DNA of 64,000 nt from Gelatiniphilus marinus (lineage in GTDB: Bacteria; Bacteroidota; Bacteroidia; Flavobacteriales; Flavobacteriaceae). Positions 7,757 through 17,298 of this stretch are shown here, in pieces. The notes beneath the pieces were generated by a model. The model saw only the letters and a program-made list of their open reading frames with translations, was not told where the DNA came from and did no database searches. Position 1 is the stretch's first letter, and the number at the start of each line of letters is the position of its first letter. A program made the translations under genes and the position numbers. Location: NCBI RefSeq assembly GCF_042678305.1, contig NZ_JBHUDT010000005.1; one strand, 5' to 3'.

Positions 7757-9436
7757 ATGGGTAAAAACAAACATCAGGGAAGAACGCGGGCACAAGAAAG
7801 CTCGAATGCCATAGAAAAGATGTACATTACCATGCGCCACTTGTTTAACCGTGGTTTTTATAAGCCCATGGGCGTATCTGGAGAAACATTAAGGCAATCC
7901 TTATTGCTTTTGCGGCCAGAAATATACGGCTCCATTGGTGATGAAAAAGCAGAATTAGAAGGCCTTCTTTATGTAATTGATAGGTTGCCCATTGGTATTG
8001 AAGAGTGCACCTTTATAAATTTAACAAGCGATGAGGGCTATGCCAATTCGCATTTTAAGCCCATAATCCCACCAAAAAGACGAAGAAATTGTTACAGGAT
8101 TGATGCCGAACAAATGAATATTGAGATTACCAGAGGACGCTCTGAAATTTACGATATTTTAACCCATTTAACCTTTCTTTTTGTTGAGTCTCATAAAATA
8201 AGTAATCGTGTACTAATAGACGAGGCAGGAAACACCACCAGAGATTGGATAAAACTTGAAAAAGCGGTGTTATCCTCCAAAAAACTAACCCAACAAGAAC
8301 GCGAAATTGCCATTACCCACACTGCTAACATTTTAGGGCGTACCTTTAAAGAGCTAACCAACGTATATTCTAAATTTGCAACGTCCAAACAACCCGAGCG
8401 CCTGCTGCATATTGTATATTGGTTGGGTAAATTGGCCATAGAAGAGCAAATAAACAACAACAAACGCACGGTTACTTTTAGTCCGGTGCTTAGAGAGCGC
8501 CTGGGGCACCATATACACGGTGAGGTTTGGGCAAATACCATAAAGGAAACCTTGCACAAAAACGATTTGTTAGGTCGGCCTATTCATATTATCAGTGCCA
8601 ATATGCATAGCGTAATGAATACGCTTTTTGCGCCAAATGCCTTGAAATCTAAAAAAGATATATTTGAGGTTTACGAGTCTTTAAGCGAAAAAGAAAGTGA
8701 ACCCCTTAGAAATAAAGTTACCAAAGAAGCCTTGCTTAATGGCATGATTTATATTAAGGACAGCTCTGGCACCAATATAGACGTCCAGATTTTCGATACC
8801 GAAAAAATAGATGTTTCTAAAATAGATATTAAAACCAACGAAAAGGTTTTAAAAACTGAAAAACCGGTGGTGTTGGTAATGGATTATGCCTTTGGCGAGC
8901 AAGCCTACGAAACTATTGATGAATTATTGAAACCTTGTAAAGTTAAAAATAAGGAAGTACATTTAAATGTAGAATCGATTTCCATAATGGGAAAAGCAGG
9001 TATTTTAGAGGGCGGAAAAGGCGACATAATGATTCCTACAGCACATATTTTTGAAGGTACCGCAGATAATTATCCGTTTACAAACGAACTGAAAAAAGAG
9101 CATTTTAAAGGCCATGGCATAAATGTCTGTGAAGGCTCCATGGTTACGGTTTTGGGTACCTCGCTGCAAAACAAAGATATTTTAAGGTTTTTCCACGATT
9201 CCACATGGCGTGTTATAGGTCTGGAAATGGAAGGTGCCCATTATCAAAAAGCCATTCAAGCAGCATCAAAAGTAAGAAACAGTATAAATCCAAATGTAAA
9301 AGTGCGTTATGCCTATTATGCCAGCGATAACCCTTTAGAGACAGGAAGCACATTGGCATCTGGCGGATTGGGCACATCGGGCGTTAAGCCTACCTATTTA
9401 ATTACAAGAAAAATATTAGAACAATTATTTAACTAA
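7757..9436 (+). CDS. DUF6909 family protein with nucleoside-phosphorylase-like C-terminus
   Basis: A 559-residue soluble protein that I recognise as the DUF6909 family of Bacteroidetes. No signal peptide or membrane helix is seen. The C-terminal half (about residues 370-555) carries features of the nucleoside phosphorylase/nucleosidase fold, notably GLEMEGAHYQ near residue 492, like the ExEGA ribose-binding motif of that superfamily, and a Gly/Ser-rich end with TYLITRKIL. The N-terminal half is helical and charged with no motif I can name. A nucleotide-cleaving role is inferred from one motif only. A strong -7 box lies just before the start; the polysaccharide locus begins 15 bases after the stop. 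Confidence 0.7.
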   Translation: MGKNKHQGRTRAQESSNAIEKMYITMRHLFNRGFYKPMGVSGETLRQSLLLLRPEIYGSIGDEKAELEGLLYVIDRLPIGIEECTFINLTSDEGYANSHFKPIIPPKRRRNCYRIDAEQMNIEITRGRSEIYDILTHLTFLFVESHKISNRVLIDEAGNTTRDWIKLEKAVLSSKKLTQQEREIAITHTANILGRTFKELTNVYSKFATSKQPERLLHIVYWLGKLAIEEQINNNKRTVTFSPVLRERLGHHIHGEVWANTIKETLHKNDLLGRPIHIISANMHSVMNTLFAPNALKSKKDIFEVYESLSEKESEPLRNKVTKEALLNGMIYIKDSSGTNIDVQIFDTEKIDVSKIDIKTNEKVLKTEKPVVLVMDYAFGEQAYETIDELLKPCKVKNKEVHLNVESISIMGKAGILEGGKGDIMIPTAHIFEGTADNYPFTNELKKEHFKGHGINVCEGSMVTVLGTSLQNKDILRFFHDSTWRVIGLEMEGAHYQKAIQAASKVRNSINPNVKVRYAYYASDNPLETGSTLASGGLGTSGVKPTYLITRKILEQLFN

Positions 9437-9451
9437 CACATAACATTAATT

Positions 9452-10525
9452 ATGAGTAAAGATTTACCACAACCAAAACAGTCAGACGAAGTCGATTTAG
9501 GCCAACTCTTCAAGCTTATTGGAAACGCTTTCGAGCGCTTTTTTAAGTTTATAGGTAGCATATTAAACAGTCTTTTTTTAGCTTTTGTTTGGATTGTGTT
9601 TTTCTTAAAAAAACACTTTATAAAATTTGTAATTGCAGGAATTGTTGGGGTTGCTTTGGGTATATTATTGGAAAAAACCTCCGAACCCATTTATAAATCC
9701 TATATAACGGTTAAGCAAAATTACAATACCGGGGAAAACTTGTACAATGCCATTAGTTATTATAACGACTTGGTTGAACAGCACGATATTAGTACTTTAG
9801 AAAGTGTATTGGGCATAAAGCAAGAAGAACTGTCTTCAATTATAGATTTTGAAATAGAATCAATAATAAGCGAAAACCAAAAAATCAAAGAATATGATGC
9901 TTATCTAAAAACCCTCGATTCTACCGTTGCTGCAACAGTTGACTACGAATCGTTTTTAAACAACGATAAAGATTACAACCATCAATATCAGCAAATAACC
10001 ATAAAGGCAAAAGAAAGAAATAGCTTTAGCCCCGTTTTTAATAAAATTATTGAAAATATAAACTCTAACCCCTATTTTAAAAGAGAGCAAGATAAAGACA
10101 TAAATGAATTAAAAGCCCAAGCATTAGCCATAAATACCTCATTGATTAAATCTGATACCTTACTTACGGTTTACCAAAAAGCGATTATAAAAGCCGCCGA
10201 AAACAACAACAACTCACAAGCCAGAATTACAATTGACAATCAAGATACCGGAAGTTCTACAAAAGAGTTCGAGTTGTATTCAAAAGATTTGGGACTAAGA
10301 GAAAAACTAGTAGAAATAGAAAGGCAAATTGCCGATAAACAAAATATTATCGAAATTACATCGAGCAAACAAGATAGCGGTTCTATTGATAACAGAAAGG
10401 AAATTTTAGGACAGCTTGTAGGCTTAAAAACGTATTATGCACTTATTTTGTTAATTGTTACTTTTTTAATATTGATAAGCTTTGATTTTATTAAATTTTT
10501 AGGACGATATAAAGATAAAATATAG
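9452..10525 (+). CDS. Wzz-like chain-length determinant protein
   Basis: A 357-residue membrane protein with the polysaccharide co-polymerase layout: hydrophobic N-terminal segments near residues 37-52 and 60-75, a long periplasmic region rich in coiled-coil (about 80-320), and a C-terminal membrane helix near residues 326-345 followed by a short basic tail. There is no tyrosine-kinase domain, so it resembles the Wzz type rather than Wzc. Such proteins set the length of surface polysaccharide chains made by Wzy. It opens the polysaccharide locus, three bases before rfbB. The identification is by architecture and context, since sequence conservation in this family is low. Confidence 0.65.
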   Translation: MSKDLPQPKQSDEVDLGQLFKLIGNAFERFFKFIGSILNSLFLAFVWIVFFLKKHFIKFVIAGIVGVALGILLEKTSEPIYKSYITVKQNYNTGENLYNAISYYNDLVEQHDISTLESVLGIKQEELSSIIDFEIESIISENQKIKEYDAYLKTLDSTVAATVDYESFLNNDKDYNHQYQQITIKAKERNSFSPVFNKIIENINSNPYFKREQDKDINELKAQALAINTSLIKSDTLLTVYQKAIIKAAENNNNSQARITIDNQDTGSSTKEFELYSKDLGLREKLVEIERQIADKQNIIEITSSKQDSGSIDNRKEILGQLVGLKTYYALILLIVTFLILISFDFIKFLGRYKDKI

Positions 10526-10528
10526 GGT

Positions 10529-11536
10529 ATGACTATTTTAATAACAGGCGGTGCTGGATTTATAGGGTCTAATTTTATTCCCTATTACTTAAAAAGCCAT
10601 CGGCATGTTAAAATAGTAAATGTAGATAAGCTAACTTATGCTGCAAACATATCTAATCTGGCAGAAGTAGAAAACAACTCTAGATACACTTTTGTTAAAG
10701 GCGATATTTGTGATAGGACCCTGGTAGAAAGCTTATTTACTAAATACAATTTTGATGGTGTCATCCATTTTGCAGCAGAATCTCATGTCGATAATTCCAT
10801 CAATAGCCCAACAGCTTTTATTAACACCAATATTTTAGGGACATTTAATTTAATTAATGTAGCCAAAAACCATTGGATGGAAGCTCCAAATTTACCAAAA
10901 GAGCAACATAAAAACTCAAGATTTCACCACATTTCAACCGATGAGGTTTATGGAAGCTTGGGAGCACAAGGCTTGTTTACTGAACAAACGCCATACGCGC
11001 CAAACAGCCCATATAGTGCATCAAAAGCATCATCTGATTTTATAGTTCGAAGCTATTTCCATACTTATGGCTTAAATGTGGTTACTACCAATTGCTCAAA
11101 CAATTACGGCCCCAATCAGCACGACGAAAAACTGATTCCAACCATAATTAGAAAAGCACTTTTAGGAGAAAACATACCAATTTATGGCGACGGAAAAAAC
11201 ATTCGTGATTGGTTATATGTAAAAGACCATTGTATGGGCATAGAATTGGTTTTTAATAAAGGCATATCTGGAGAAACTTATAATATTGGAGGCAAAAACG
11301 AACGCAATAATTTATATATTGCAAAAAGAATTTGTGAAATTTTAGACGATATAAAACCAAAAAACGAATCCTACAAAAAACAAATTAACTTTGTGGCAGA
11401 CAGACCGGGGCATGACTACAGATATGCCATTGATGCCACAAAAATTAAAACCAAACTTGGTTGGCAAGCACAAGAGAGTTTTGAAACAGGCATACTTAAA
11501 ACCGTAGATTGGTACGTTAAGAAATATAACGTTTAA
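10529..11536 (+). CDS. rfbB: dTDP-glucose 4,6-dehydratase
   Basis: Second step of dTDP-L-rhamnose synthesis: dTDP-glucose to dTDP-4-keto-6-deoxyglucose, NAD-dependent. A 335-residue short-chain dehydrogenase with the Rossmann motif TGGAGFIGSNF at residues 6-16, STDEVYG near residue 135, the catalytic YSASK near residue 162, and NNYGPNQ near residue 190. Length and motifs fit RfbB/RmlB closely. It begins three bases after the Wzz-like gene and leads the block rfbB-rfbA-rfbC-rfbD, which supplies all four enzymes of the pathway. Confidence 0.95.
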   Translation: MTILITGGAGFIGSNFIPYYLKSHRHVKIVNVDKLTYAANISNLAEVENNSRYTFVKGDICDRTLVESLFTKYNFDGVIHFAAESHVDNSINSPTAFINTNILGTFNLINVAKNHWMEAPNLPKEQHKNSRFHHISTDEVYGSLGAQGLFTEQTPYAPNSPYSASKASSDFIVRSYFHTYGLNVVTTNCSNNYGPNQHDEKLIPTIIRKALLGENIPIYGDGKNIRDWLYVKDHCMGIELVFNKGISGETYNIGGKNERNNLYIAKRICEILDDIKPKNESYKKQINFVADRPGHDYRYAIDATKIKTKLGWQAQESFETGILKTVDWYVKKYNV

Positions 11537-11603
11537 TTTAAAGAGATTTCCATTGGAGTTTATCTTGAGCGAAAACAAAAGGTGGAAATGAAAAAAATAA
11601 TTG

Positions 11604-12470
11604 ATGAAGGGTATCATTTTAGCAGGAGGCTCGGGCACGCGTTTGCACCCACTAACCAAAGTGGTTAGCAAACAACTTATGCCCATTTACGATAAACCCA
11701 TGATTTATTATCCGCTTACCACCTTAATGTCTGCGGGAATACAAGAAATATTAATCATTTCCACCTCAAAAGACACCCCAAAATTTAAAGAACTTTTAGG
11801 TGATGGAATCGATTACGGATGCCATTTTACATACGCCATTCAAGAGCAACCAAACGGATTAGCCGAAGCTTTTATTATTGGAGAAGATTTTATTGGAAAC
11901 GATAGCGTAGCACTTATTTTAGGCGACAACATTTTTTATGGGTCGGGTTTAAACGAAACCTTACAAGCTAATATTAACCCTAAAGGAGGTGTTATTTTTG
12001 CATACCATGTTAACGACCCACAACGTTATGGCGTGGTAGAATTTGATGCCCAAAACAAAGCCATTTCTATTGAAGAAAAGCCAAAACAGCCAAAATCTAA
12101 TTTCGCGGTTCCGGGCATATATTTTTATGACAACAATGTTGTTGAAATTGCAAAAAACATAAAACCGAGCCCCAGAGGCGAATTGGAAATAACAGACATA
12201 AACAAAGCTTATTTAAACAAAGGCGCACTCAAGGTACAAATATTAGATAAAGGCACCGCTTGGTTAGACACCGGTACATTTGCATCGCTCATGCAAGCCT
12301 CTCAATTTGTACAAGTAATTGAAGAACGGCAAGGACAAAAAATAGGATGTATTGAAGAAGTAGCTTATAAAATGGGATATATTGACAGCGTTCAACTAAA
12401 TAAACTAGCACAGCCATTGCTTAAAAGCGGCTACGGCGAATACCTTCAACAATTAATAGAAAAAAAATGA
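11604..12470 (+). CDS. rfbA: Glucose-1-phosphate thymidylyltransferase
   Basis: First step of the dTDP-rhamnose pathway: dTTP + glucose-1-phosphate to dTDP-glucose. The nucleotide-binding signature LAGGSGTRLHPLT is at the N-terminus, with QLMPIYDKPMIYYPL just after and GDNIFYG near residue 108. I take ATG 11604 as the start; an in-frame TTG one codon earlier is possible but adds nothing conserved. At about 288 residues it has the family length. The last four bases (ATGA) overlap the rfbC start, so the two are translationally coupled. The 67 bases before it contain no gene. Confidence 0.95.
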   Translation: MKGIILAGGSGTRLHPLTKVVSKQLMPIYDKPMIYYPLTTLMSAGIQEILIISTSKDTPKFKELLGDGIDYGCHFTYAIQEQPNGLAEAFIIGEDFIGNDSVALILGDNIFYGSGLNETLQANINPKGGVIFAYHVNDPQRYGVVEFDAQNKAISIEEKPKQPKSNFAVPGIYFYDNNVVEIAKNIKPSPRGELEITDINKAYLNKGALKVQILDKGTAWLDTGTFASLMQASQFVQVIEERQGQKIGCIEEVAYKMGYIDSVQLNKLAQPLLKSGYGEYLQQLIEKK

Positions 12471-13015
12471 CAGTTGAAGAAACCTACCTAAAAGGATGTT
12501 TTACAATTACACCAAAAGTAATTAAAGACGAAAGAGGCTATTTTTTTGAAAGCTTTAACAAAGCCCAATTTGAAGCCCAAACAGGCATTTTTGCTAACTT
12601 TGTTCAAGACAATCAATCGCAATCCTCAAAAGGAGTATTAAGAGGATTACATTTTCAAACAGGTAAGTATTCTCAAGCAAAATTAGTTCGGGTTATTACG
12701 GGAAGTGTACTAGATGTTTGTGTAGATTTAAGACAAGAATCACTTACATTCGGCAAACATTTTTCAATAGTATTAGACGCTAAAGTGAACAAACAACTTT
12801 ATATTCCTAAAGGATTCGCCCACGGGTTTTTAGTTTTAGAAGACCACACTATTTTTTCTTATAAATGCGATAATTATTACAACAAAGCTTCAGAAAAAGG
12901 CATCATTTATAACGATAAAACATTAAATATTGATTGGAATTTTCCAACGGAAAATCTAATACTTTCAAAAAAAGACAAAGCACTACCAACTTTGGAAACG
13001 TATTTAAATGAATAA
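12467..13015 (+). CDS. rfbC: dTDP-4-dehydrorhamnose 3,5-epimerase
   Basis: Third step of dTDP-rhamnose synthesis, epimerising C3 and C5 of the 4-keto-6-deoxy sugar. A 182-residue cupin protein with the family signature QDNQSQSSKGVLRGLHFQ near residues 46-63, including the catalytic histidine, and IPKGFAHGFLVL near residue 116. It overlaps rfbA by 4 bases and rfbD by 8 bases, a tight operon arrangement. Confidence 0.95.
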   Translation: MTVEETYLKGCFTITPKVIKDERGYFFESFNKAQFEAQTGIFANFVQDNQSQSSKGVLRGLHFQTGKYSQAKLVRVITGSVLDVCVDLRQESLTFGKHFSIVLDAKVNKQLYIPKGFAHGFLVLEDHTIFSYKCDNYYNKASEKGIIYNDKTLNIDWNFPTENLILSKKDKALPTLETYLNE

Positions 13016-13790
13016 ACAAGTTTTAGTAACAGGAGCGAATGGGCAATTAGGAAAAACCATTAACGAGTTATTCGCTAAAAACGAAGACAAGCTAGAATTT
13101 ACCTTTATTTCTAAAGCCGGATTAGATATTACCAAAGCATCAGATTTAAAACTGTTTTTTAAAAACAACAATTTTGATTATTGTATAAATTGTGCCGCTT
13201 ACACCAATGTTGAGCAAGCTGAAAAAACACCAGAAATAGCCTATAAAGTAAATGCCGAAGGGGTAAAGTATTTAGCTGAGGCTTGCAAAGAAACCGATAC
13301 AGTATTAATACATATTTCAACCGATTATGTTTTTGATGGCGAGAAAACTGAGCCTTATACAACTGAAGATAAACCAAACCCCATTAACGAATACGGCAAA
13401 TCCAAACTATTGGGCGAGCAACATGTTCAAGATATTTTAGAGCGATATTTTATAATAAGAACCTCGTGGTTGTATAGCAAAAAACACGGGCACAACTTTT
13501 ATAAAACCATTTTAAAAAAGGCTAAATTGGGCGAAGACCTCTATATTACCGACACACAAAAGGGATGCCCCACAAATACCGAAAATTTAGCAAAATACAT
13601 ACTTAGGTTAATTGTATCTAAATCAAAAGATTACGGGATGAAGCATTTTTGTGATGAAAAAGCAATGACTTGGTATGATTTTGCCAACAATATACTTAAA
13701 GAACATTTATATGAGCACATAAAACTTGTTAAGGCAAAGAATTATCGTACTTTTGCACAGCGACCAAAACAAACAATTTTAAAAATATAA
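13008..13790 (+). CDS. rfbD: dTDP-4-dehydrorhamnose reductase
   Basis: Last step of dTDP-L-rhamnose synthesis, NAD(P)H-dependent reduction of the 4-keto group. At 260 residues it is slightly shorter than the usual 280-290. Motifs: Rossmann TGANGQLGKT at residues 7-16, STDYVFDG near residue 105, the catalytic YGKSKLLGE near residue 128, and the conserved end QRPKQTILK. It is the last of the four rhamnose genes; gmd follows after 11 bases, so transcription probably continues. Confidence 0.93.
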   Translation: MNKQVLVTGANGQLGKTINELFAKNEDKLEFTFISKAGLDITKASDLKLFFKNNNFDYCINCAAYTNVEQAEKTPEIAYKVNAEGVKYLAEACKETDTVLIHISTDYVFDGEKTEPYTTEDKPNPINEYGKSKLLGEQHVQDILERYFIIRTSWLYSKKHGHNFYKTILKKAKLGEDLYITDTQKGCPTNTENLAKYILRLIVSKSKDYGMKHFCDEKAMTWYDFANNILKEHLYEHIKLVKAKNYRTFAQRPKQTILKI

Positions 13791-13801
13791 AAATAATAGA
13801 A

Positions 13802-14920
13802 ATGCAAAAAAAAGTAGCATTAATAACTGGCGTTACAGGACAAGATGGCGCTTATTTAAGTGAGTTTCTACTTAAAAAAGGCTATGAAGTCCATGGGCTT
13901 AAAAGACGTTCTTCATTATTTAATACTGATAGAATAGACCATCTTTATCAAGATCCCCATGTTGAAAATAGAAACTTCTTTTTGCACTATGGTGATTTGA
14001 CCGATAGCACGAATTTAACTCGTATTATTCAGGAGGTTCAACCCGATGAAATCTATAATTTGGCAGCAATGAGCCATGTACACGTATCTTTTGAAATGCC
14101 AGAATACACTGGAAATGCTGATGGTTTAGGAACATTAAGATTGTTAGAAGCTATTCGCTTATTGGGCATGGAAAAAAAGACTAGAATTTATCAAGCTTCT
14201 ACTTCAGAGCTATATGGTAAAGTACAAGAGGTTCCTCAAACTGAGAAAACGCCTTTTTACCCAAGAAGCCCTTACGCTGTTGCTAAAATGTATGCCTACT
14301 GGATTACGGTAAATTATCGTGAGGCTTATGGTATTTATGCCTGTAATGGTGTTTTATTTAACCATGAATCTCCTATAAGAGGAGAAACCTTTGTAACAAG
14401 AAAAATAACCAGAGCAACATCTAGAATAGCTTTAGGGTTACAAGATAAATTTTATTTAGGTAATTTAGATGCACAACGCGACTGGGGCCATGCAAAAGAT
14501 TATGTGCGCATGATGTGGATGATACTTCAAGCCGATGAAGCTGAAGATTGGGTAATTGCAACCAATAAAACAACCACAGTTCGTGATTTTGTGAGAATGA
14601 GTTTTGCAGAAGCAGGAATAGAGTTAGAATTTAAAGGCGAAGGCGTAGGCGAGAGAGCTTTTGTAAAAGCCTGTACTAATCCAGAATATCAGTTGCCAAT
14701 AGGTAAAGAAGTGTTATCAGTAGATCCTAAATACTTTAGACCAACAGAAGTAGATTTGTTAATTGGAGATGCAACAAAGGCTAAAGAAAAATTAGGTTGG
14801 ATTCCAGAATATGATTTACCAGCCTTAGTTAATGATATGATGCAGAGCGATTTGAAATTAATGAAAAAAGAGCAATATCTCAAGGATGGTGGATATTCAA
14901 TCATGAACTACTTTGAATAA
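13802..14920 (+). CDS. gmd: GDP-mannose 4,6-dehydratase
   Basis: First committed step of GDP-L-fucose synthesis: GDP-mannose to GDP-4-keto-6-deoxymannose. A 372-residue short-chain dehydrogenase with TGVTGQDGAYLSEFLL at residues 9-24, LKRRSSLFNTDRIDH near residue 34, and catalytic YAVAKMYAYW near residue 160. Length and motifs are canonical. The partner gene fcl starts 5 bases downstream. Confidence 0.97.
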   Translation: MQKKVALITGVTGQDGAYLSEFLLKKGYEVHGLKRRSSLFNTDRIDHLYQDPHVENRNFFLHYGDLTDSTNLTRIIQEVQPDEIYNLAAMSHVHVSFEMPEYTGNADGLGTLRLLEAIRLLGMEKKTRIYQASTSELYGKVQEVPQTEKTPFYPRSPYAVAKMYAYWITVNYREAYGIYACNGVLFNHESPIRGETFVTRKITRATSRIALGLQDKFYLGNLDAQRDWGHAKDYVRMMWMILQADEAEDWVIATNKTTTVRDFVRMSFAEAGIELEFKGEGVGERAFVKACTNPEYQLPIGKEVLSVDPKYFRPTEVDLLIGDATKAKEKLGWIPEYDLPALVNDMMQSDLKLMKKEQYLKDGGYSIMNYFE

Positions 14921-14925
14921 ATTTA

Positions 14926-15972
14926 ATGAATACAGACGCTAAAATATATATAGCAGGTCATCGTGGATTAGTTGGCAGTGCTATTTTAAAAAATCTTAAA
15001 GAAAAAGGATATACTAATCTAGTTACACGAACACACAAAGAATTAGATTTAACAAACCAGGTAGCCGTAAAAGATTTTTTTAAACAAGAAAAACCCGAGT
15101 ATGTATTTTTGGCAGCGGCTAAAGTTGGCGGTATAGTAGCTAATAATACATATCGTGCGGACTTTATTTATGAGAACATAATGATTCAAAATAATGCGAT
15201 TCATCAAAGTTATGTTCATGGTGTAAAAAAATTATTGTTTTTAGGAAGTACTTGTATTTATCCTAAAAATGCGCCACAACCCATGAAAGAAGAGTATCTA
15301 TTAACAGATACTTTAGAATATACCAATGAGCCTTACGCTATAGCTAAAATAGCAGGGATCAAAATGTGCGAAAGTTATAATTTGCAATTTGGCACGAATT
15401 TTATATCGGTAATGCCAACCAATTTATATGGGCCAAATGATAATTTCGATTTAGAAAAATCACATGTTCTTCCAGCTTTAATCAGGAAAATCCATTTAGC
15501 AAAACTATTATCAGAAGGAAAGGATAGTGAGGTTATTAAGGATTTAGGTGTAAGCACTATTGAAGAGGCTAAAACCTATTTAAACAATTTTGGAGTAAAT
15601 TCAAACAGTGTAGAAATTTGGGGTTCAGGTAAACCAAAACGAGAATTTTTATGGAGCGAAGATATGGCAGATGCATGCGTCTTTTTAATGGAAAACAGAG
15701 ACTTTAAGGACACTTACAATAAAGAAGATAAAGAAATAAGAAATACACATATTAATATTGGCACAGGAAAAGATGTTTCTATAAAAGAGTTAGCCGAAAC
15801 TATTAAAAACACAATCGGATTTAATGGAAATTTAATTTTTAACACCGATAAGCCAGACGGAACCATGCGAAAGCTAACCGATGTTTCTAAACTAACCGGT
15901 TTGGGATGGAAACACAAAGTAGAATTGGAAATGGGTATTAAGAAAATGTATAAATGGTATTTAAATCATTGA
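14926..15972 (+). CDS. fcl: GDP-L-fucose synthase
   Basis: Bifunctional epimerase-reductase that turns the Gmd product into GDP-L-fucose. The 348 residues include the Rossmann motif GHRGLVGSA near residue 11, AAKVGGI near residue 65, FLGSTCIYP near residue 105, and the catalytic YAIAKIAGIKMCE near residue 137. It is longer than E. coli WcaG by roughly 25 residues because of a charged insert near residues 190-225, which I believe is common in Bacteroidetes. The 3' end overlaps the flippase start by 19 bases. Confidence 0.95.
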   Translation: MNTDAKIYIAGHRGLVGSAILKNLKEKGYTNLVTRTHKELDLTNQVAVKDFFKQEKPEYVFLAAAKVGGIVANNTYRADFIYENIMIQNNAIHQSYVHGVKKLLFLGSTCIYPKNAPQPMKEEYLLTDTLEYTNEPYAIAKIAGIKMCESYNLQFGTNFISVMPTNLYGPNDNFDLEKSHVLPALIRKIHLAKLLSEGKDSEVIKDLGVSTIEEAKTYLNNFGVNSNSVEIWGSGKPKREFLWSEDMADACVFLMENRDFKDTYNKEDKEIRNTHINIGTGKDVSIKELAETIKNTIGFNGNLIFNTDKPDGTMRKLTDVSKLTGLGWKHKVELEMGIKKMYKWYLNH

Positions 15973-17270
15973 TTAATAAATTTAAAGAACTCAGAAAAAA
16001 CGAAGGGTTTAACAAATACTTAAAGAATACTTTTTGGCTTTTCTTAGAAAAATTCTTAAAATTTTTTTCAACAATAATTATTGGAGGTTTCGTGGCGAGG
16101 TATTTAGGTCCCGCAGACTTTGGGGCTCTAAATTATTGTATAAGTTTTGTTTTAATTTTCGCGCCCTTTTCTGTTTTAGGTCTTGATGGCATAATAGTAA
16201 AGGCTCTTGTTGATGATAGATATGAATCAAAAATAATATTAGGAACTGCTTTTAGACTTAAACTTGCAGGCGCACTGATTTTAATATCAATTATATTATT
16301 AATTTCACTTTGTTTTTTTGATAATGATGCTCTGGGATTATATATAATTATAATATCACTTACTTCGATTTTTCAAAGCTTTAACGTTATAGATTTTTTC
16401 TTTCAAAGCAAAGTTAAAAGCAAATATGTTGTTTATTCTAACATAATAATGTTAATTATTAGTACTATAATTAAACTTTATTTAATATATAGCAAAGGCT
16501 CACTCCTTAGCTTTGTTTTGCTAATTCTGTTCGATTCTTTTTTGTTAGCTTCTTCGCTTTTATATTTTTATTATAATGAAGGTAAAACCCTATCAAACTG
16601 GAGGTTTGATTTCAAAATTGCAAAGCGGCTACTATCCAGCAGTTGGCCACTTATGTTTAGTGGGATATTTATAATGCTCTACATGCGCATAGACCAGATA
16701 ATGATTCAATATTTAATTGGAAACCAAGCCGTGGGTAAATATGCAGCGGCTGTTAGGTTGGGTGAAGCTTCTTATTTTATCCCCATGGTTTTGTCTAGCT
16801 CTTTATTTCCCGCAATTATAAATTCCAGGAAAAAGGATATTAATTTATATTATGACCGGATTCAAAAGTTTTTTAATTTAGTCTCTAAGATTTCAATAAT
16901 TAGCGCAGTATGTATTACAATACTAGCAGATTGGTTAATTGAGATACTATATGGAATTGAATATACAGAGTCCAGCCAAGTATTAAAAATACATATATGG
17001 GCAAGTGTTTTTGTTTTTTTAGGAGTAGCAAGTAGCAAATGGTTTATAACAGAAGGATTGCAGAGAATTTCCTTCTGGCGCACCTTAGCAGGTCTTGTAA
17101 TAAATATAGTAGGTAATTTACTGTTTATTGAGAGGTATGGGATTATTGGAGCAGCAGTTTCCACATTGCTTAGTCAAATAATGGCTACATTTCTTTTCGA
17201 TTTTTTTCATCCAAAGACAAAGAGAATTTTTTTTATGAAGTTAAAGTCTCTTCTAATATATAAATTATGA
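15954..17270 (+). CDS. Wzx-type polysaccharide flippase
   Basis: A 438-residue, very hydrophobic protein with about 12 predicted membrane helices and the N-terminal pattern of the MATE-like polysaccharide flippases (FVARYLGPADFGALNY near residue 45, then the FAPFSVLGLDGIIVKA region). It would move lipid-linked repeat units across the inner membrane. It overlaps fcl by 19 bases. Base composition becomes more AT-rich from here to about 23700 than in the sugar-nucleotide genes, a common trait of serotype-specific genes that move between strains. Confidence 0.85.
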   Translation: MVFKSLINKFKELRKNEGFNKYLKNTFWLFLEKFLKFFSTIIIGGFVARYLGPADFGALNYCISFVLIFAPFSVLGLDGIIVKALVDDRYESKIILGTAFRLKLAGALILISIILLISLCFFDNDALGLYIIIISLTSIFQSFNVIDFFFQSKVKSKYVVYSNIIMLIISTIIKLYLIYSKGSLLSFVLLILFDSFLLASSLLYFYYNEGKTLSNWRFDFKIAKRLLSSSWPLMFSGIFIMLYMRIDQIMIQYLIGNQAVGKYAAAVRLGEASYFIPMVLSSSLFPAIINSRKKDINLYYDRIQKFFNLVSKISIISAVCITILADWLIEILYGIEYTESSQVLKIHIWASVFVFLGVASSKWFITEGLQRISFWRTLAGLVINIVGNLLFIERYGIIGAAVSTLLSQIMATFLFDFFHPKTKRIFFMKLKSLLIYKL

Positions 17271-17298
17271 TTTTTTTTCTCAAGATATTTAGTACACA

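Noticed and set aside
8191..8559. Reverse open frame of 122 codons inside the DUF6909 gene.
   Set aside because: The forward frame is continuous with good codon use and a promoter; the reverse frame is a shadow.
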